DNA of 64,000 bases from Bradyrhizobium arachidis (lineage in GTDB: Bacteria > Pseudomonadota > Alphaproteobacteria > Rhizobiales > Xanthobacteraceae), in assembly GCF_015291705.1 (NCBI RefSeq), contig NZ_CP030050.1, positions 4,402,001 through 4,466,000 on the forward strand. The letters are read 5' to 3'. Positions 36,142-44,268 of this stretch are shown here, one piece after another. The position numbers and the translations under genes are program-made. A model generated the notes under the pieces. That model was not told where the DNA came from, did not search any database, and saw only the letters and a program-made list of their open reading frames with translations. How positions within the stretch are numbered: position 1 is the stretch's first letter; every line of letters starts with the position of its first letter.

Positions 36142-37113
36142 ATGCGATCGATGTGGCTTGGTCTTGTGTCGGCAGTGCTGCTGGCGACGTCACCGGTAAA
36201 GGCGCAGGACGGCTATCCGTCCAAGCAGGTGACGGTGATCGTCCCGTTCGCCGCCGGGGGCACCGCCGACATCTTCGCGCGCATGGTGTCCAACCATTTG
36301 CAGGTGAAGCTTGGCAAGCCGTTCGTGGTCGAGAATGTCGGCGGCGCCGGCTCGATCCTCGGCGTGACGCGGCTGGCGAAATCGGCGCCCGACGGCATCA
36401 CGCTCGGCCTTGCCAGCACCTCCGCGCTGGCGATCAATCCGTCGCTGTACGGACCCAAGCTCAGCTACCAGCCGGACAAGGACCTGGTGGCAGTCGCGCA
36501 GATCAGCGTTGTGCCCAACGTCCTCGTGGTCAATCCCAACAAGATCAAGGCGCGCACCGTGCCGGAGCTGATTGCCTACCTCAAGGCGAACCCGGACAAG
36601 GTCTCGTTCGGCTCAGCCGGCGTCGGCACCTCGCAGCATCTCGCCGCCGAGCTGTTTCAGCAGATGACCGGCACCAAGATGGTGCACGTGCCCTACAAGG
36701 GCTCGAGCCAGATGCTGACAGACCTGCTGAGCGGCCAGATCGATCTCGCCTTCGACAACGTGCCGCTGCTGCTGCCGCAGGTGAAGACCGGCCAACTCGC
36801 GATGCTTGCGACCGCAACGCCCAAGCGCGCCGATTTCGATCCGCAAGTGCCGGCCGTCGCCGAATTCCTGCCGGGCTTCGAGGCCGTCGCCTGGCATGGC
36901 TTCTTCGTCCCCGCGGGGACGCCGAAGCCGATCGTCGAAAAGCTCTCGGCCGAGATCCGCGCCTTCATGCAGCAGCCGGAGACGGTGCAGAAGATGGCCG
37001 AGCTCGGTGCGACCGCGGTCGCGGTCGATTCCGAGCCCTTCAAGGCCTACATCGCCTCCGAGACCGAACGGTGGAAGAAGGTGATCGAGGTCGCGAACAT
37101 CAAGATGGAGTAG
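36142..37113 (+). CDS. Tripartite tricarboxylate transporter (TctC-like) binding protein
   Basis: ATG 36142 has agaggaa 6 bases upstream; an upstream GTG would add seven residues. The 323-residue protein has a signal peptide (MRSMWLGLVSAVLLATSPVK, cut after KA) and the Bug/TctC fold: YPSKQVTVIVPFAAGGTADI, HLAAELFQQMTGTKMVHVPYKG, and QIDLAFDNVPLLLPQV. It binds a carboxylate in the periplasm. TctA and TctB membrane genes are not in the window, so it must use partners encoded elsewhere or have another use. It closes the acid-sugar operon and probably binds the operon's substrate. Confidence 0.9.
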   Translation: MRSMWLGLVSAVLLATSPVKAQDGYPSKQVTVIVPFAAGGTADIFARMVSNHLQVKLGKPFVVENVGGAGSILGVTRLAKSAPDGITLGLASTSALAINPSLYGPKLSYQPDKDLVAVAQISVVPNVLVVNPNKIKARTVPELIAYLKANPDKVSFGSAGVGTSQHLAAELFQQMTGTKMVHVPYKGSSQMLTDLLSGQIDLAFDNVPLLLPQVKTGQLAMLATATPKRADFDPQVPAVAEFLPGFEAVAWHGFFVPAGTPKPIVEKLSAEIRAFMQQPETVQKMAELGATAVAVDSEPFKAYIASETERWKKVIEVANIKME

Positions 37114-37366
37114 GGGACGAGGGAGATCGGGCGGAGCGAAAATCCCAATCCCTCCAACGTGATGCCAGCGTGAATTGATCCTGTTCGGGAGCGACGAGCC
37201 GCGATCCGTCGGTCGGATGTGCCGTGGGAGACGCGAGCACGGTCGGCCGTCGCGGTGTCAGAAGGTCATATCCAATTCACGGGCGGTTCACGTTCCGCTT
37301 CGCCTCGCCCGCTAAGTTGCGCCCATGACGGAAGGATCGCGCAACTTGGCATAGGAGGGACGCGTC

Positions 37367-37687
37367 ATGACTGTCCTGCTGAGAAACACCTTCAAGGCCT
37401 GGATCGACCGCGCACCGGGCGCACCGCCCAAGCTGGTCATGGTCGGCGACGTCAGGGTGCCGACCAACGGCTGGCAGGCCCGCCTGACCAAGCGCTCGCC
37501 GCAGGGCATCAATCCGAAGATCCTGATCCTCGACGTGAGCGCGCAGCAGCCGAGCGGCGAGGCGCTGGAGGGGATCACCACGATCCCGCTGCGTTACGAG
37601 GAAAGCCCGCCGCAGGACGAGTACGGCCAGGTCATGATCGCGCACGGCAGGGGCGAGATCGTCGTCAACATCGGACGCCCGAACTAG
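37367..37687 (+). CDS. Conserved hypothetical protein, 106 aa
   Basis: ATG 37367 follows ggagggacgcgtc. The 106-residue product has no signal peptide or helix. It reads as a compact beta-rich domain: NTFKAWIDRAPGAPPKLVM, VGDVRVPTNGWQARLTKRSP, then IPLRYEESPPQDEYGQVMIA. I know no family for it. It is followed by a clean hairpin terminator, so it is probably a monocistronic gene. Weak resemblance to small lipoprotein or protease-inhibitor-like beta folds cannot be tested here. Confidence 0.65.
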   Translation: MTVLLRNTFKAWIDRAPGAPPKLVMVGDVRVPTNGWQARLTKRSPQGINPKILILDVSAQQPSGEALEGITTIPLRYEESPPQDEYGQVMIAHGRGEIVVNIGRPN

Positions 37688-37697
37688 GGCCTTCCAT

Positions 37698-37724
37698 CCG
37701 GGCGCGCTGCGGTTTCGCGCCCGG
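37698..37724 (+). terminator. Hairpin after the 106-aa gene
   Basis: CCGGGCGCG and CGCGCCCGG pair perfectly over 9 bp around CTGCGGTTT, 10 bases after the stop. No T-run follows directly. Confidence 0.6.
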
Positions 37725-37826
37725 GCCGTTAGCCTTACCGGTCAAGGTTGACGCGACATGGCGCTCACATCGACGGCGGCGATCGCTATATTTTCAGGGC
37801 TTAAACAGTAACCGCGTCTTGAGAGT

Positions 37827-38033
37827 ATGATGTCCCGTTCCCTTGAATTGATCGTCGAAGGCTATGTGCGGCTGAACGACCGCGATGCGCTTCACGATAT
37901 CCTGGCGCACCGGCAGGATCTCCTGCGGCAGCTGGTCTCGGTCACCGGCGTCGATCCGAAGCAGGCCATCGCGCAGGTCAGCGAGGAGATCACGATCATC
38001 GAGGCTGGCCTCGCCACCCTCGCGCCAGACTAG
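37827..38033 (+). CDS. Small conserved hypothetical protein, 68 aa
   Basis: The 68-residue product is helical and charged: LELIVEGYVRLNDRDALHDI, LAHRQDLLRQLVSVTG, IAQVSEEITIIEAGLATL. It has no membrane segment. The first two codons are both ATG and either could start it. Such short helical proteins are widespread in Bradyrhizobium without a known role. Located between two hairpin-bounded units and upstream of tRNA-Gln. Confidence 0.6.
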   Translation: MMSRSLELIVEGYVRLNDRDALHDILAHRQDLLRQLVSVTGVDPKQAIAQVSEEITIIEAGLATLAPD

Positions 38034-38190
38034 GGCGTTTCCGGTCAACAGACCCGTGCACCGTAGCGCTTGCCAGTCCAGAAGCGAGCGGTTAGAACGC
38101 TGCCACGCCTGAGCCGTGATTTGCGCCAAACGCGCTTCCGGCCGCAGTCGGACAAATCAGTAAGCCATTGAATTTGTTCGGCTATTCCGT

Positions 38191-38264
38191 TGGGGAATGG
38201 TGTAACGGTAGCACAACAGACTCTGACTCTGTTTGTCTTGGTTCGAATCCAGGTTCCCCAGCCA
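38191..38264 (+). tRNA. tRNA-Gln (anticodon CTG)
   Basis: The 74-base gene folds as a cloverleaf. The acceptor arm TGGGGAA (38191-38197) pairs with TTCCCCA (38254-38260), followed by the discriminator G and encoded CCA (38262-38264). The anticodon stem ACAGA/TCTGT holds the loop CTCTGAC, so the anticodon is CTG at 38223-38225 and U33 is present. The T loop TTCGAAT is standard. It reads CAG glutamine codons. Confidence 0.97.
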
Positions 38265-38401
38265 GTTCCAGGCGCGCTCCCAGCTTTTGTTTGACCCCGC
38301 TGCCGATCGCGAGACGCTCGCGACGGTTTGCCTCATCTCGGCCCGGTCGGATTGTCACCCGCTCCGTCGTCCTTGGGACACACAACCCAAGGAGATCCGA
38401 A

Positions 38402-38758
38402 ATGCCCTATGTCGATGGCTTCGTGCTGGCCGTGCCCAAGGACAAGATCGAGGCCTACAAGGCGCTGGCGCGAACGGCCTGTGCGGTCTGGATGGAGCAC
38501 GGCGCGCTCGATTATATCGAGTGCATCGGCGACGATGTGCCGTTTGGCGAGCTGACCTCGTTTCCGCGCGCGGTGATGGCGAAGGAGGACGAGGTGGTCG
38601 TGTTCTCCTGGATCATCTACCGCGACCGCGAGACCCGCGATGCCGTCAACAAGAAGGTGATGGCGGATGCGCGGCTCAAGGGCGGCGACATGCCGTTCGA
38701 CGGCAAGCGCATGATCTATGGCGGCTTCACGACGCTGCTTCAGGCGCACTCACCGTAG
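38402..38758 (+). CDS. DUF1428 family protein, 118 aa
   Basis: ATG 38402 has an ideal aaggagatccgaa site. The 118-residue product carries the family pattern: MPYVDGFVLAVPKDKIEAYK, WMEHGALDYIECIGDDVPFG, FSWIIYRDRETRDAVNKKVM and MPFDGKRMIYGGFTTLL. DUF1428 is an ABM-like ferredoxin fold, role unknown. The gene stands alone between tRNA-Gln and the convergent caspase gene and is followed by a perfect hairpin. Confidence 0.9.
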   Translation: MPYVDGFVLAVPKDKIEAYKALARTACAVWMEHGALDYIECIGDDVPFGELTSFPRAVMAKEDEVVVFSWIIYRDRETRDAVNKKVMADARLKGGDMPFDGKRMIYGGFTTLLQAHSP

Positions 38759-38782
38759 CGCAGGGCTGCCGGTTGAGGCGAC

Positions 38783-38805
38783 CGTCGGGCAGGCGTTGCC
38801 CGACG
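38783..38805. terminator. Bidirectional hairpin between convergent genes
   Basis: CGTCGGGCA and TGCCCGACG pair perfectly over 9 bp around the five-base loop GGCGT. It sits between the stop codons of the DUF1428 and caspase genes, so it can terminate both. Confidence 0.65.
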
Positions 38806-38845
38806 AACGTCCTGTGCCGGCGCATGCCTCGCCTGGCGTGGCGGA

Positions 38846-40669
38846 TCAGCTGGGCCGCTTCCGGCCGCGCTTGACGGTGCGCTTTCTCGGCGCGCGTCTC
38901 TCGCTCCGAGCTGGCTCCGTCATGCTCCATGGGATTTTCGCCTTGAGCTGCTCCCTGGCGCCGACGAGGTTGGGGGTCTGGCTGTATTTGAGGCGGCGGA
39001 GCTTGGCCGTGACCAGATCGCTCAATTCCTGGAACGAGGGGTTCGTGCCGCGACCGCGCTGCTCCCGCAACGCCTTCGCCATGCAGAACGTATAGGCGCC
39101 GTACGACGTCACGCCGTCGCGATATTCGTAGGAAAGCTGCTCCTCCTGGCAGGCCTCGAGCAGGATCGGCAGATAAGGGCCGTGATGTCCGAGCTCGGCT
39201 CGTATCTTGTTGTAGTCCTTGTCGGGTTTGGTGCGGAGCGCCATGCCGCGCCCGAGCCGCTGCGTCGCGCCGTTGCGGCCGACATAGTCGGCGCCGTTCC
39301 TGCGCTTGCTCAGGCTCTCGTTCAGCGGCTTGAAGTCGCGCGGCACCCACATGCCTTCGCTCGCCTCCCATCGCAGCGCCCGGTGACGGATATCGTCGGG
39401 CGGCGTCAGGCCACGGATGCGCGGACCGCCGTCGCGCGTCATGCCGCCGGAATGGCAGCAATCGAGCATGGCGACGAAATAGCTGTCATACGGCAGCTGC
39501 GAGTAGAGCTGGGCGAACTGGCGGTCCAGGATGGCGTGCTCGGGCGTCCAGTCGAAATCGTAGGGCACCAGGCACTCGTCGACGCGATCCGGCGTGCCGG
39601 CCGGACTGTATCTGGGCATCTGGGCGCCGTGGCCCGAGTAGAACAGCATGCGCTCGTCGTCCTTGCGCACGCCGTCGAGCAGCCAGTGCAGCCGCTCCAT
39701 GATGCCTTGCGTCGTCGCACGCTCGTTGAGCACGACGCGGATCTCGTCGGCCTTGAAGCCGCTTTCCTGGAGCACCGAGCTCATCAGGAACACGTCGTTG
39801 ACGCAGCCTTCGAGCCGGTTGGCGGGATCGGGATAGTCGTTGATGCCGATCAAGAGGGCGCGGCGGGTCGGCCTTGCGTCGATGCGCGCGACCTCGCGCG
39901 CGGCGCCGACGATCGAGCGCGATGTCGGCACCGGGACCACGTCGTGCCAGACGGTGGCGACGGTCTCGGGACGCGAGAGGTACCAGGTCGCGTTGTGGTT
40001 CAAGACGTCGTTGGGGACGTCGAACGGCGTCAGCACCTGCTGGAAATTGTCCGCGGCGATCTCGAGCGGGTAGGTGAGGACGCGATCCTCCTGGTTGAAC
40101 AGGTGGTACCATTTCCGGCAGGGAAGGTCCTTAATGCGGCCGGCGAAGATGTCGCGCACGGCGGGATTGCCGATCTGCGAGCCGAACGTGACGAACACCT
40201 TGTCCTTGATCGCATTCGGATTGCGCACGAACGTGTCGTAGCAGATCAGCGAGCCGAGGCTGTGAGCGAGGACGACGTCGTAGTTGCCGCTCTTCAGCTT
40301 GTCGAGAACGGTGTTGCGCAGCGTGGTCTGCAACTGCTCATCCACCGACCACTGGGCGACCATGCCCGCGGTCCACCTGATCAGGGTCGGGACATCTTCG
40401 AGGCTGCGCGTGCCCGCAACGAGATCTCCGATTCCGTGGACAGTCGCGCTCGCCAGCAGCTTTGCCAGCGCGACGCCGTAGGTAACAAGGTTCGGCGGGT
40501 TCTTGTCGAACAGCTCGTCATAGGAGAGGAAGTCGATGGCCGGGTTGAGGCTCTGATCGACGGACTGGACCGCGCGTATGATCGCCTCGGACCATGATTT
40601 TCGAAACTCGGCGTCGATCTCGGAATGGCCGACGCCGTGAACGCAAAGCAATGAAAGTCTTGTGCTCAA
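38846..40669 (-). CDS. Alpha/beta-hydrolase fused to a caspase (C14) domain
   Basis: The start is a TTG at 40669 with GGGAGG five bases upstream; this gives 607 residues. Domain one (about 1-245) is a lipase/esterase-like fold: LSLLCVHGVGHSEID, Ser137 in LAHSLGSL, Asp195 in FNQEDRVLTY and His225 in LNHNATWY form a plausible triad. Domain two (about 268-570) is caspase-like: ALLIGINDYP, His347 in FYSGHGAQ and Cys405 in LDCCHSGGM make the dyad, with a long insertion and a third helix region to 570. A very basic tail (PRKRTVKRGRKRPS) ends it. No signal peptide. No defence neighbours are seen; the gene stands alone between hairpins. Confidence 0.85.
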   Translation of the reverse strand: MSTRLSLLCVHGVGHSEIDAEFRKSWSEAIIRAVQSVDQSLNPAIDFLSYDELFDKNPPNLVTYGVALAKLLASATVHGIGDLVAGTRSLEDVPTLIRWTAGMVAQWSVDEQLQTTLRNTVLDKLKSGNYDVVLAHSLGSLICYDTFVRNPNAIKDKVFVTFGSQIGNPAVRDIFAGRIKDLPCRKWYHLFNQEDRVLTYPLEIAADNFQQVLTPFDVPNDVLNHNATWYLSRPETVATVWHDVVPVPTSRSIVGAAREVARIDARPTRRALLIGINDYPDPANRLEGCVNDVFLMSSVLQESGFKADEIRVVLNERATTQGIMERLHWLLDGVRKDDERMLFYSGHGAQMPRYSPAGTPDRVDECLVPYDFDWTPEHAILDRQFAQLYSQLPYDSYFVAMLDCCHSGGMTRDGGPRIRGLTPPDDIRHRALRWEASEGMWVPRDFKPLNESLSKRRNGADYVGRNGATQRLGRGMALRTKPDKDYNKIRAELGHHGPYLPILLEACQEEQLSYEYRDGVTSYGAYTFCMAKALREQRGRGTNPSFQELSDLVTAKLRRLKYSQTPNLVGAREQLKAKIPWSMTEPARSERRAPRKRTVKRGRKRPS

Positions 40670-41098
40670 ATGAACCTCCCGAAAAAATGCAACTTTACAT
40701 TGCCGGAGGGGCGGACTCAAGCTGTCGCCGGATGGACAGGCGCGACGACTTGTCCCGGAAAGCTTGTCGCGGTGAGGCGCAGGTCGTCCCGCGAGTCGCG
40801 GAACGGGCCGCAGCGAACGCGGCGTCACGGTGCCTGGTGCTTGTTGTGCTGCAGCGACGGCGCCGAAACTGCCGCGGCGGCTGCCGCCGTCACGTGGCGG
40901 TTGTCGAGTTCAGATCGAGCGACGCCAGATAGAATGCGGATTGCTCCGCAGGCAACACCGTAGCACCCCGTTGCACCTTGCCGGTACCCGGCCGTCATGC
41001 CATCCTCCCACGGCCAGGCATAAACAAACGGAAGCGGGCGCTTTGCCACAGCTTGCAAAAAGCCTTGGTCGGGGAAACCCTTTGGGAGGTCTGATTTC
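40670..41098. other. Intergenic region between divergent caspase and transporter genes
   Basis: About 430 bases serve both promoters. The frame of the caspase gene remains open upstream to 40828, but no binding site supports a start there. GC-rich stretches are present; no clear repeat, RNA gene or ORF with a binding site was found. The regulatory sites of the ABC operon must be near its 3' end. Confidence 0.4.
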
Positions 41099-42352
41099 AT
41101 GAATTTGAAGCATGTCACCGGGCTGCTTTGCGTAGCCGCGATGTCGCTTGCGCTGACGTCCGTCGCGCAAGCGCAGGACAAGGTCGTCAAGATCGGCGTG
41201 ATCATGCCGATGTCCGGCGGCACTGCCTCGATCGGCGCGCATGCCAAGGCGGCGCTCGATGTCGCAACCGACATCATCAACAACGCCCATCCCGAGCTCG
41301 GCAATTTCCCGCTGGCGAAGAACGCAGGCCTTGCCGGCCTCGGCGGCGCCAAGGTCGAGGTGATCATCGCCGACAACCAGGGCAACCCGGCAACCGGCCA
41401 GAACCAGGCGCTGCGTCTGATCACGGAAGAGAAGGTCGCGGCCGTGTTCGGCTCCTATCAGTCCGGCGTGACGCTGACCTCGAGCGCGATCGCCGAGAAA
41501 TACGGCGTTCCCTTCCTGAATTCGGAGTCGGTTGCCGCCAATCTCACCGAGCGCGGCTTCAAATGGTTCTTCCGGACCACGCCGATCGCGACCGACTTCG
41601 CCAAGATCTATGTCGACTTCCTCGCCGACCTCAAGGCGCAGGGGGCCAAGACCGAGAACGTCGCGATCGTTCACGACAACACCGAATATGGCACCTCGGT
41701 CGCGAACACGATCACCGGGGCCTTCAAGGACAAGGGCCAGCCGATCGCGCTGGACGTCGCCTATCCCGTCAACGCGACCGACCTGCAAGGGCAGGTGCTC
41801 CAGCTCAAGGACAAGAAGCCCGACGTCGTCATCATGATCAGCTACACGTCGGACGCGATCCTGTTCGCCAAGACCATGCAGTCGCTTGACTACAAGCCGG
41901 CCGTGCTGCTCGCCGACGATGCCGGCTATTCCGATCCGTCCTTCACCAAGGCGGTCGGCAAGATCTCGCAAGGCGTCTTCAACCGCTCGTCCTGGGTCGT
42001 TGGTCCCTCGGGTTCGCCGTCGGCCATCATCGCCGACATGTACAAGAAGAAGAGCGGCGAGGACATGGACGACACGGTGGCGCGGCAGATGCAGGGCTTC
42101 TTCGTGCTGGCCGACGCCATCGACCGCGCCGGCTCGACCGAGCCTGCCAAGATCCAGGCCGCGCTGAAGGCGACGGACCTGAAGCCCGAGCAGCTCATGA
42201 TCGGCTACAAGGGCGTCAAGTTCGACGACAAGGGCCAGAACATCCTCGCCTCCGGCGCCATCATCCAGCTCCAGGACGGCGAGAACTATGTCGCGGTGTG
42301 GCCGAAGGCCAATGCCGAGAAGCCGCCGGTGCTGCCCTACAAGGGCTGGTGA
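41099..42352 (+). CDS. ABC transporter substrate-binding protein, branched-chain amino acid type
   Basis: The 417-residue protein has a signal peptide (MNLKHVTGLLCVAAMSLALT, cut after AQA at about 25) and the peripheral binding protein type I (LivJ/LivK-like) fold: KVVKIGVIMPMSGGTASIGA, VIIADNQGNPATGQNQAL, RTTPIATDFAKIYVDFL. It captures a small ligand (amino acid, amide or organic acid) in the periplasm. The four other components of the importer follow in order downstream, all in the same direction. The binding site gggaggtctgatttc precedes ATG 41099. Confidence 0.93.
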   Translation: MNLKHVTGLLCVAAMSLALTSVAQAQDKVVKIGVIMPMSGGTASIGAHAKAALDVATDIINNAHPELGNFPLAKNAGLAGLGGAKVEVIIADNQGNPATGQNQALRLITEEKVAAVFGSYQSGVTLTSSAIAEKYGVPFLNSESVAANLTERGFKWFFRTTPIATDFAKIYVDFLADLKAQGAKTENVAIVHDNTEYGTSVANTITGAFKDKGQPIALDVAYPVNATDLQGQVLQLKDKKPDVVIMISYTSDAILFAKTMQSLDYKPAVLLADDAGYSDPSFTKAVGKISQGVFNRSSWVVGPSGSPSAIIADMYKKKSGEDMDDTVARQMQGFFVLADAIDRAGSTEPAKIQAALKATDLKPEQLMIGYKGVKFDDKGQNILASGAIIQLQDGENYVAVWPKANAEKPPVLPYKGW

Positions 42353-42419
42353 ACGTTCTTGAAGGCGGGGCCGCGCGTCCCGCCGTTTCCCAAATGATTT
42401 GATCAGAGCAACGCGGCTC

Positions 42420-43283
42420 ATGTCCTTCGTCCTCGTGCAGGTGATCGTCGGCGGGCTTCTGCTTGGCGCCGTCTACGCCCTGTTTTCTTCCGGCCTCACG
42501 CTGGTGTGGGGCATGATGAACATCGTCAATTTCGCGCATGGCGATTTTGTCATGCTCGGCATGTACGTCGCTTATGTCGTCTACACGCTGATGGGGGGAG
42601 GGCCCATCGTCGGCGCGCCGCTGGCGATGCTGGTGCTGGCGACGCTCGGCGTCGTGGTCTATTTCGGCCTGATCCGCGACATCATGAAGGGGCCGATGCT
42701 GGCCCAGATCCTCGGCACCTTCGGGCTCGCGCTGCTGCTGCGCTATTCCGTGTTCTGGTGGTTCGGCGCCAATTTCCTGTCGATGCCGCCGAACATCGTC
42801 GGCGGCACCTATGCATTCGCTGGCCTGCGCATCGAGGCCTCGCGGCTGCTGGCCGGTGTAGTCGCTCTGCTGGTGACGCTCGGCCTGCATCTCTTGCTGA
42901 CGCGCACCTCGCTCGGTTCGAAGATGCTGGCGGTGGCGGAGGACCAGACCGCGGCCCAGCTCATGGGCATCCGGCCCGACAGCATGCAGGCGATCGCCTG
43001 GGCGATCGCTGCGGGCGCCACGGGGCTCGCCGGCGCGCTGATCGCGAACTTCTTCTACATCGTGCCGACCGTCGGCGAGACGCTCGGCATCGTCGCCTTC
43101 GTCACGGTGTCGCTCGGCGGCTTCGGCAGCGTGCCGGGCGCGCTCGTCGCAGGCCTTCTGATCGGCGTCATCGAGTCGCTCTCCGGCTATCTGATCGGCG
43201 CGGTGTACAAGGACATCGTCGTCTATGTCCTGTTCCTGTTCTTCCTCTGGTTCCGGCCGCAAGGCTTGATGGGTAAGTCCTGA
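42420..43283 (+). CDS. Branched-chain amino acid type ABC permease (LivH-like)
   Basis: ATG 42420 gives 287 residues. The protein is a membrane permease of the LivH kind: VIVGGLLLGAVYALFSSGLT, LVWGMMNIVNFAHGDFVMLG, and VVDRR-like IESLSGYLIGAVYKD near the end. About eight membrane helices. The ABC coupling loop region around MGIRPDSMQAIAWAIAAGAT is present. A TTG start at 42399 is possible but has no binding site. It forms the transmembrane pair with the next gene. Confidence 0.93.
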   Translation: MSFVLVQVIVGGLLLGAVYALFSSGLTLVWGMMNIVNFAHGDFVMLGMYVAYVVYTLMGGGPIVGAPLAMLVLATLGVVVYFGLIRDIMKGPMLAQILGTFGLALLLRYSVFWWFGANFLSMPPNIVGGTYAFAGLRIEASRLLAGVVALLVTLGLHLLLTRTSLGSKMLAVAEDQTAAQLMGIRPDSMQAIAWAIAAGATGLAGALIANFFYIVPTVGETLGIVAFVTVSLGGFGSVPGALVAGLLIGVIESLSGYLIGAVYKDIVVYVLFLFFLWFRPQGLMGKS

Positions 43284-43296
43284 TGGGGAAGATGTG

Positions 43297-44268
43297 ATGC
43301 GGCGCTGGATCTGGCTCTCGGCCGTCGCGGCCTTCGCGATCGCCTATCCGCTGCTGCTGTCCTCGCCGTTCCAGCAGCGCCTCGGCGCGCTGGTGCTGCT
43401 CTATGCCATCGCCGCATCCGCCTGGAACATCGTCGGCGGCTATGCCGGGCAGGTCTCGGTCGGCCATGTCGTGTTCTTCGGCTGCGGCGCCTATGCCGCG
43501 ATGGGGTCTTACGCCAAATTCGGCCTGTCGCCGCTGTTCGGCATTCCCGGCGGCATCGTGCTGGCGGTCGGGCTCGCCGCGATCGTCGGCGTGCCGACGC
43601 TGCGGCTCTCAGGCCATTATTTCAGCATGGCGACGATCGCGGTGGCCGAGACGATGCGGCTGATCGTCACCAACACCGAATGGCTGGGCGCGGCCGTCGG
43701 TCTCTCGGGGCCAGCCGTGCCGCGCAACATCTTCGATCTCTCCTTCCTGTCGTCGCTGCCGTATTATTATCTCTTCCTCGCCGTCCTCGTGATCACGCTG
43801 CTGATCACCTGGTGGATGACCAACAGCCGGATGGGATTTTACCTGCGCGCGATCAAGGATTCCGAACGCGCCGCGCGCTCACTCGGCGCGCCTGCCAGCC
43901 GCACCAAGCTTTACGCCTACATGCTGAGCGCGGCACTGACGAGCGTCGCCGGCGCGCTCTATGCGATGATGTTCGGCTTCGTCGATCCGGAGTCCGGGCT
44001 CGGCATCCTGATCTCGGTGAAGATCCTGATCATGGCGGCGCTCGGCGGGGCAGGGCTGCTGTTCGGTCCGCTGGTGGGAGCTGCGATCCTGGTGCCGCTA
44101 GAGGAGATCTCCAATAGCTGGCTCGGCGGCAAGGGTGCCGGGCTCACCTTCGTGGTCTATGGCGCGATCATCGTGCTGATTGCGCGCTTCCAGCCCGGCG
44201 GCCTGCTCAGCCTGTTCACGGGACGGAGCAAGCGCAAGACTGAGAAGGGAGCGAGCCATGCTCCTTGA
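43297..44268 (+). CDS. Branched-chain amino acid type ABC permease (LivM-like)
   Basis: ATG 43297 has gggga seven bases upstream; a GTG three bases earlier is equally in frame. The 323-residue protein is LivM-like with about nine membrane helices: VGGYAGQVSVGHVVFFGCGA, GVPTLRLSGHYFSMATIAVA and LGAPASRTKLYAYMLSAALT. It partners the LivH-like permease. It overlaps the next gene by 11 bases, which indicates coupled translation. The tail is basic (SKRKTEKGASH). Confidence 0.92.
   Translation: MRRWIWLSAVAAFAIAYPLLLSSPFQQRLGALVLLYAIAASAWNIVGGYAGQVSVGHVVFFGCGAYAAMGSYAKFGLSPLFGIPGGIVLAVGLAAIVGVPTLRLSGHYFSMATIAVAETMRLIVTNTEWLGAAVGLSGPAVPRNIFDLSFLSSLPYYYLFLAVLVITLLITWWMTNSRMGFYLRAIKDSERAARSLGAPASRTKLYAYMLSAALTSVAGALYAMMFGFVDPESGLGILISVKILIMAALGGAGLLFGPLVGAAILVPLEEISNSWLGGKGAGLTFVVYGAIIVLIARFQPGGLLSLFTGRSKRKTEKGASHAP

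Noticed and set aside
38191..38264. tRNA-Gln considered as an integration site
   Set aside because: No integrase, no direct repeat of the tRNA 3' end and no change in gene content nearby.
38168..38758. Extended frame that would join tRNA-Gln to the DUF1428 gene
   Set aside because: The first part is a translation of the tRNA itself; the DUF1428 gene has its own ideal binding site at 38402.
40669..40828. Longer caspase-fusion protein starting at 40828
   Set aside because: The added 53 residues are Arg/Pro-rich and no ribosome binding site precedes; TTG 40669 has GGGAGG.
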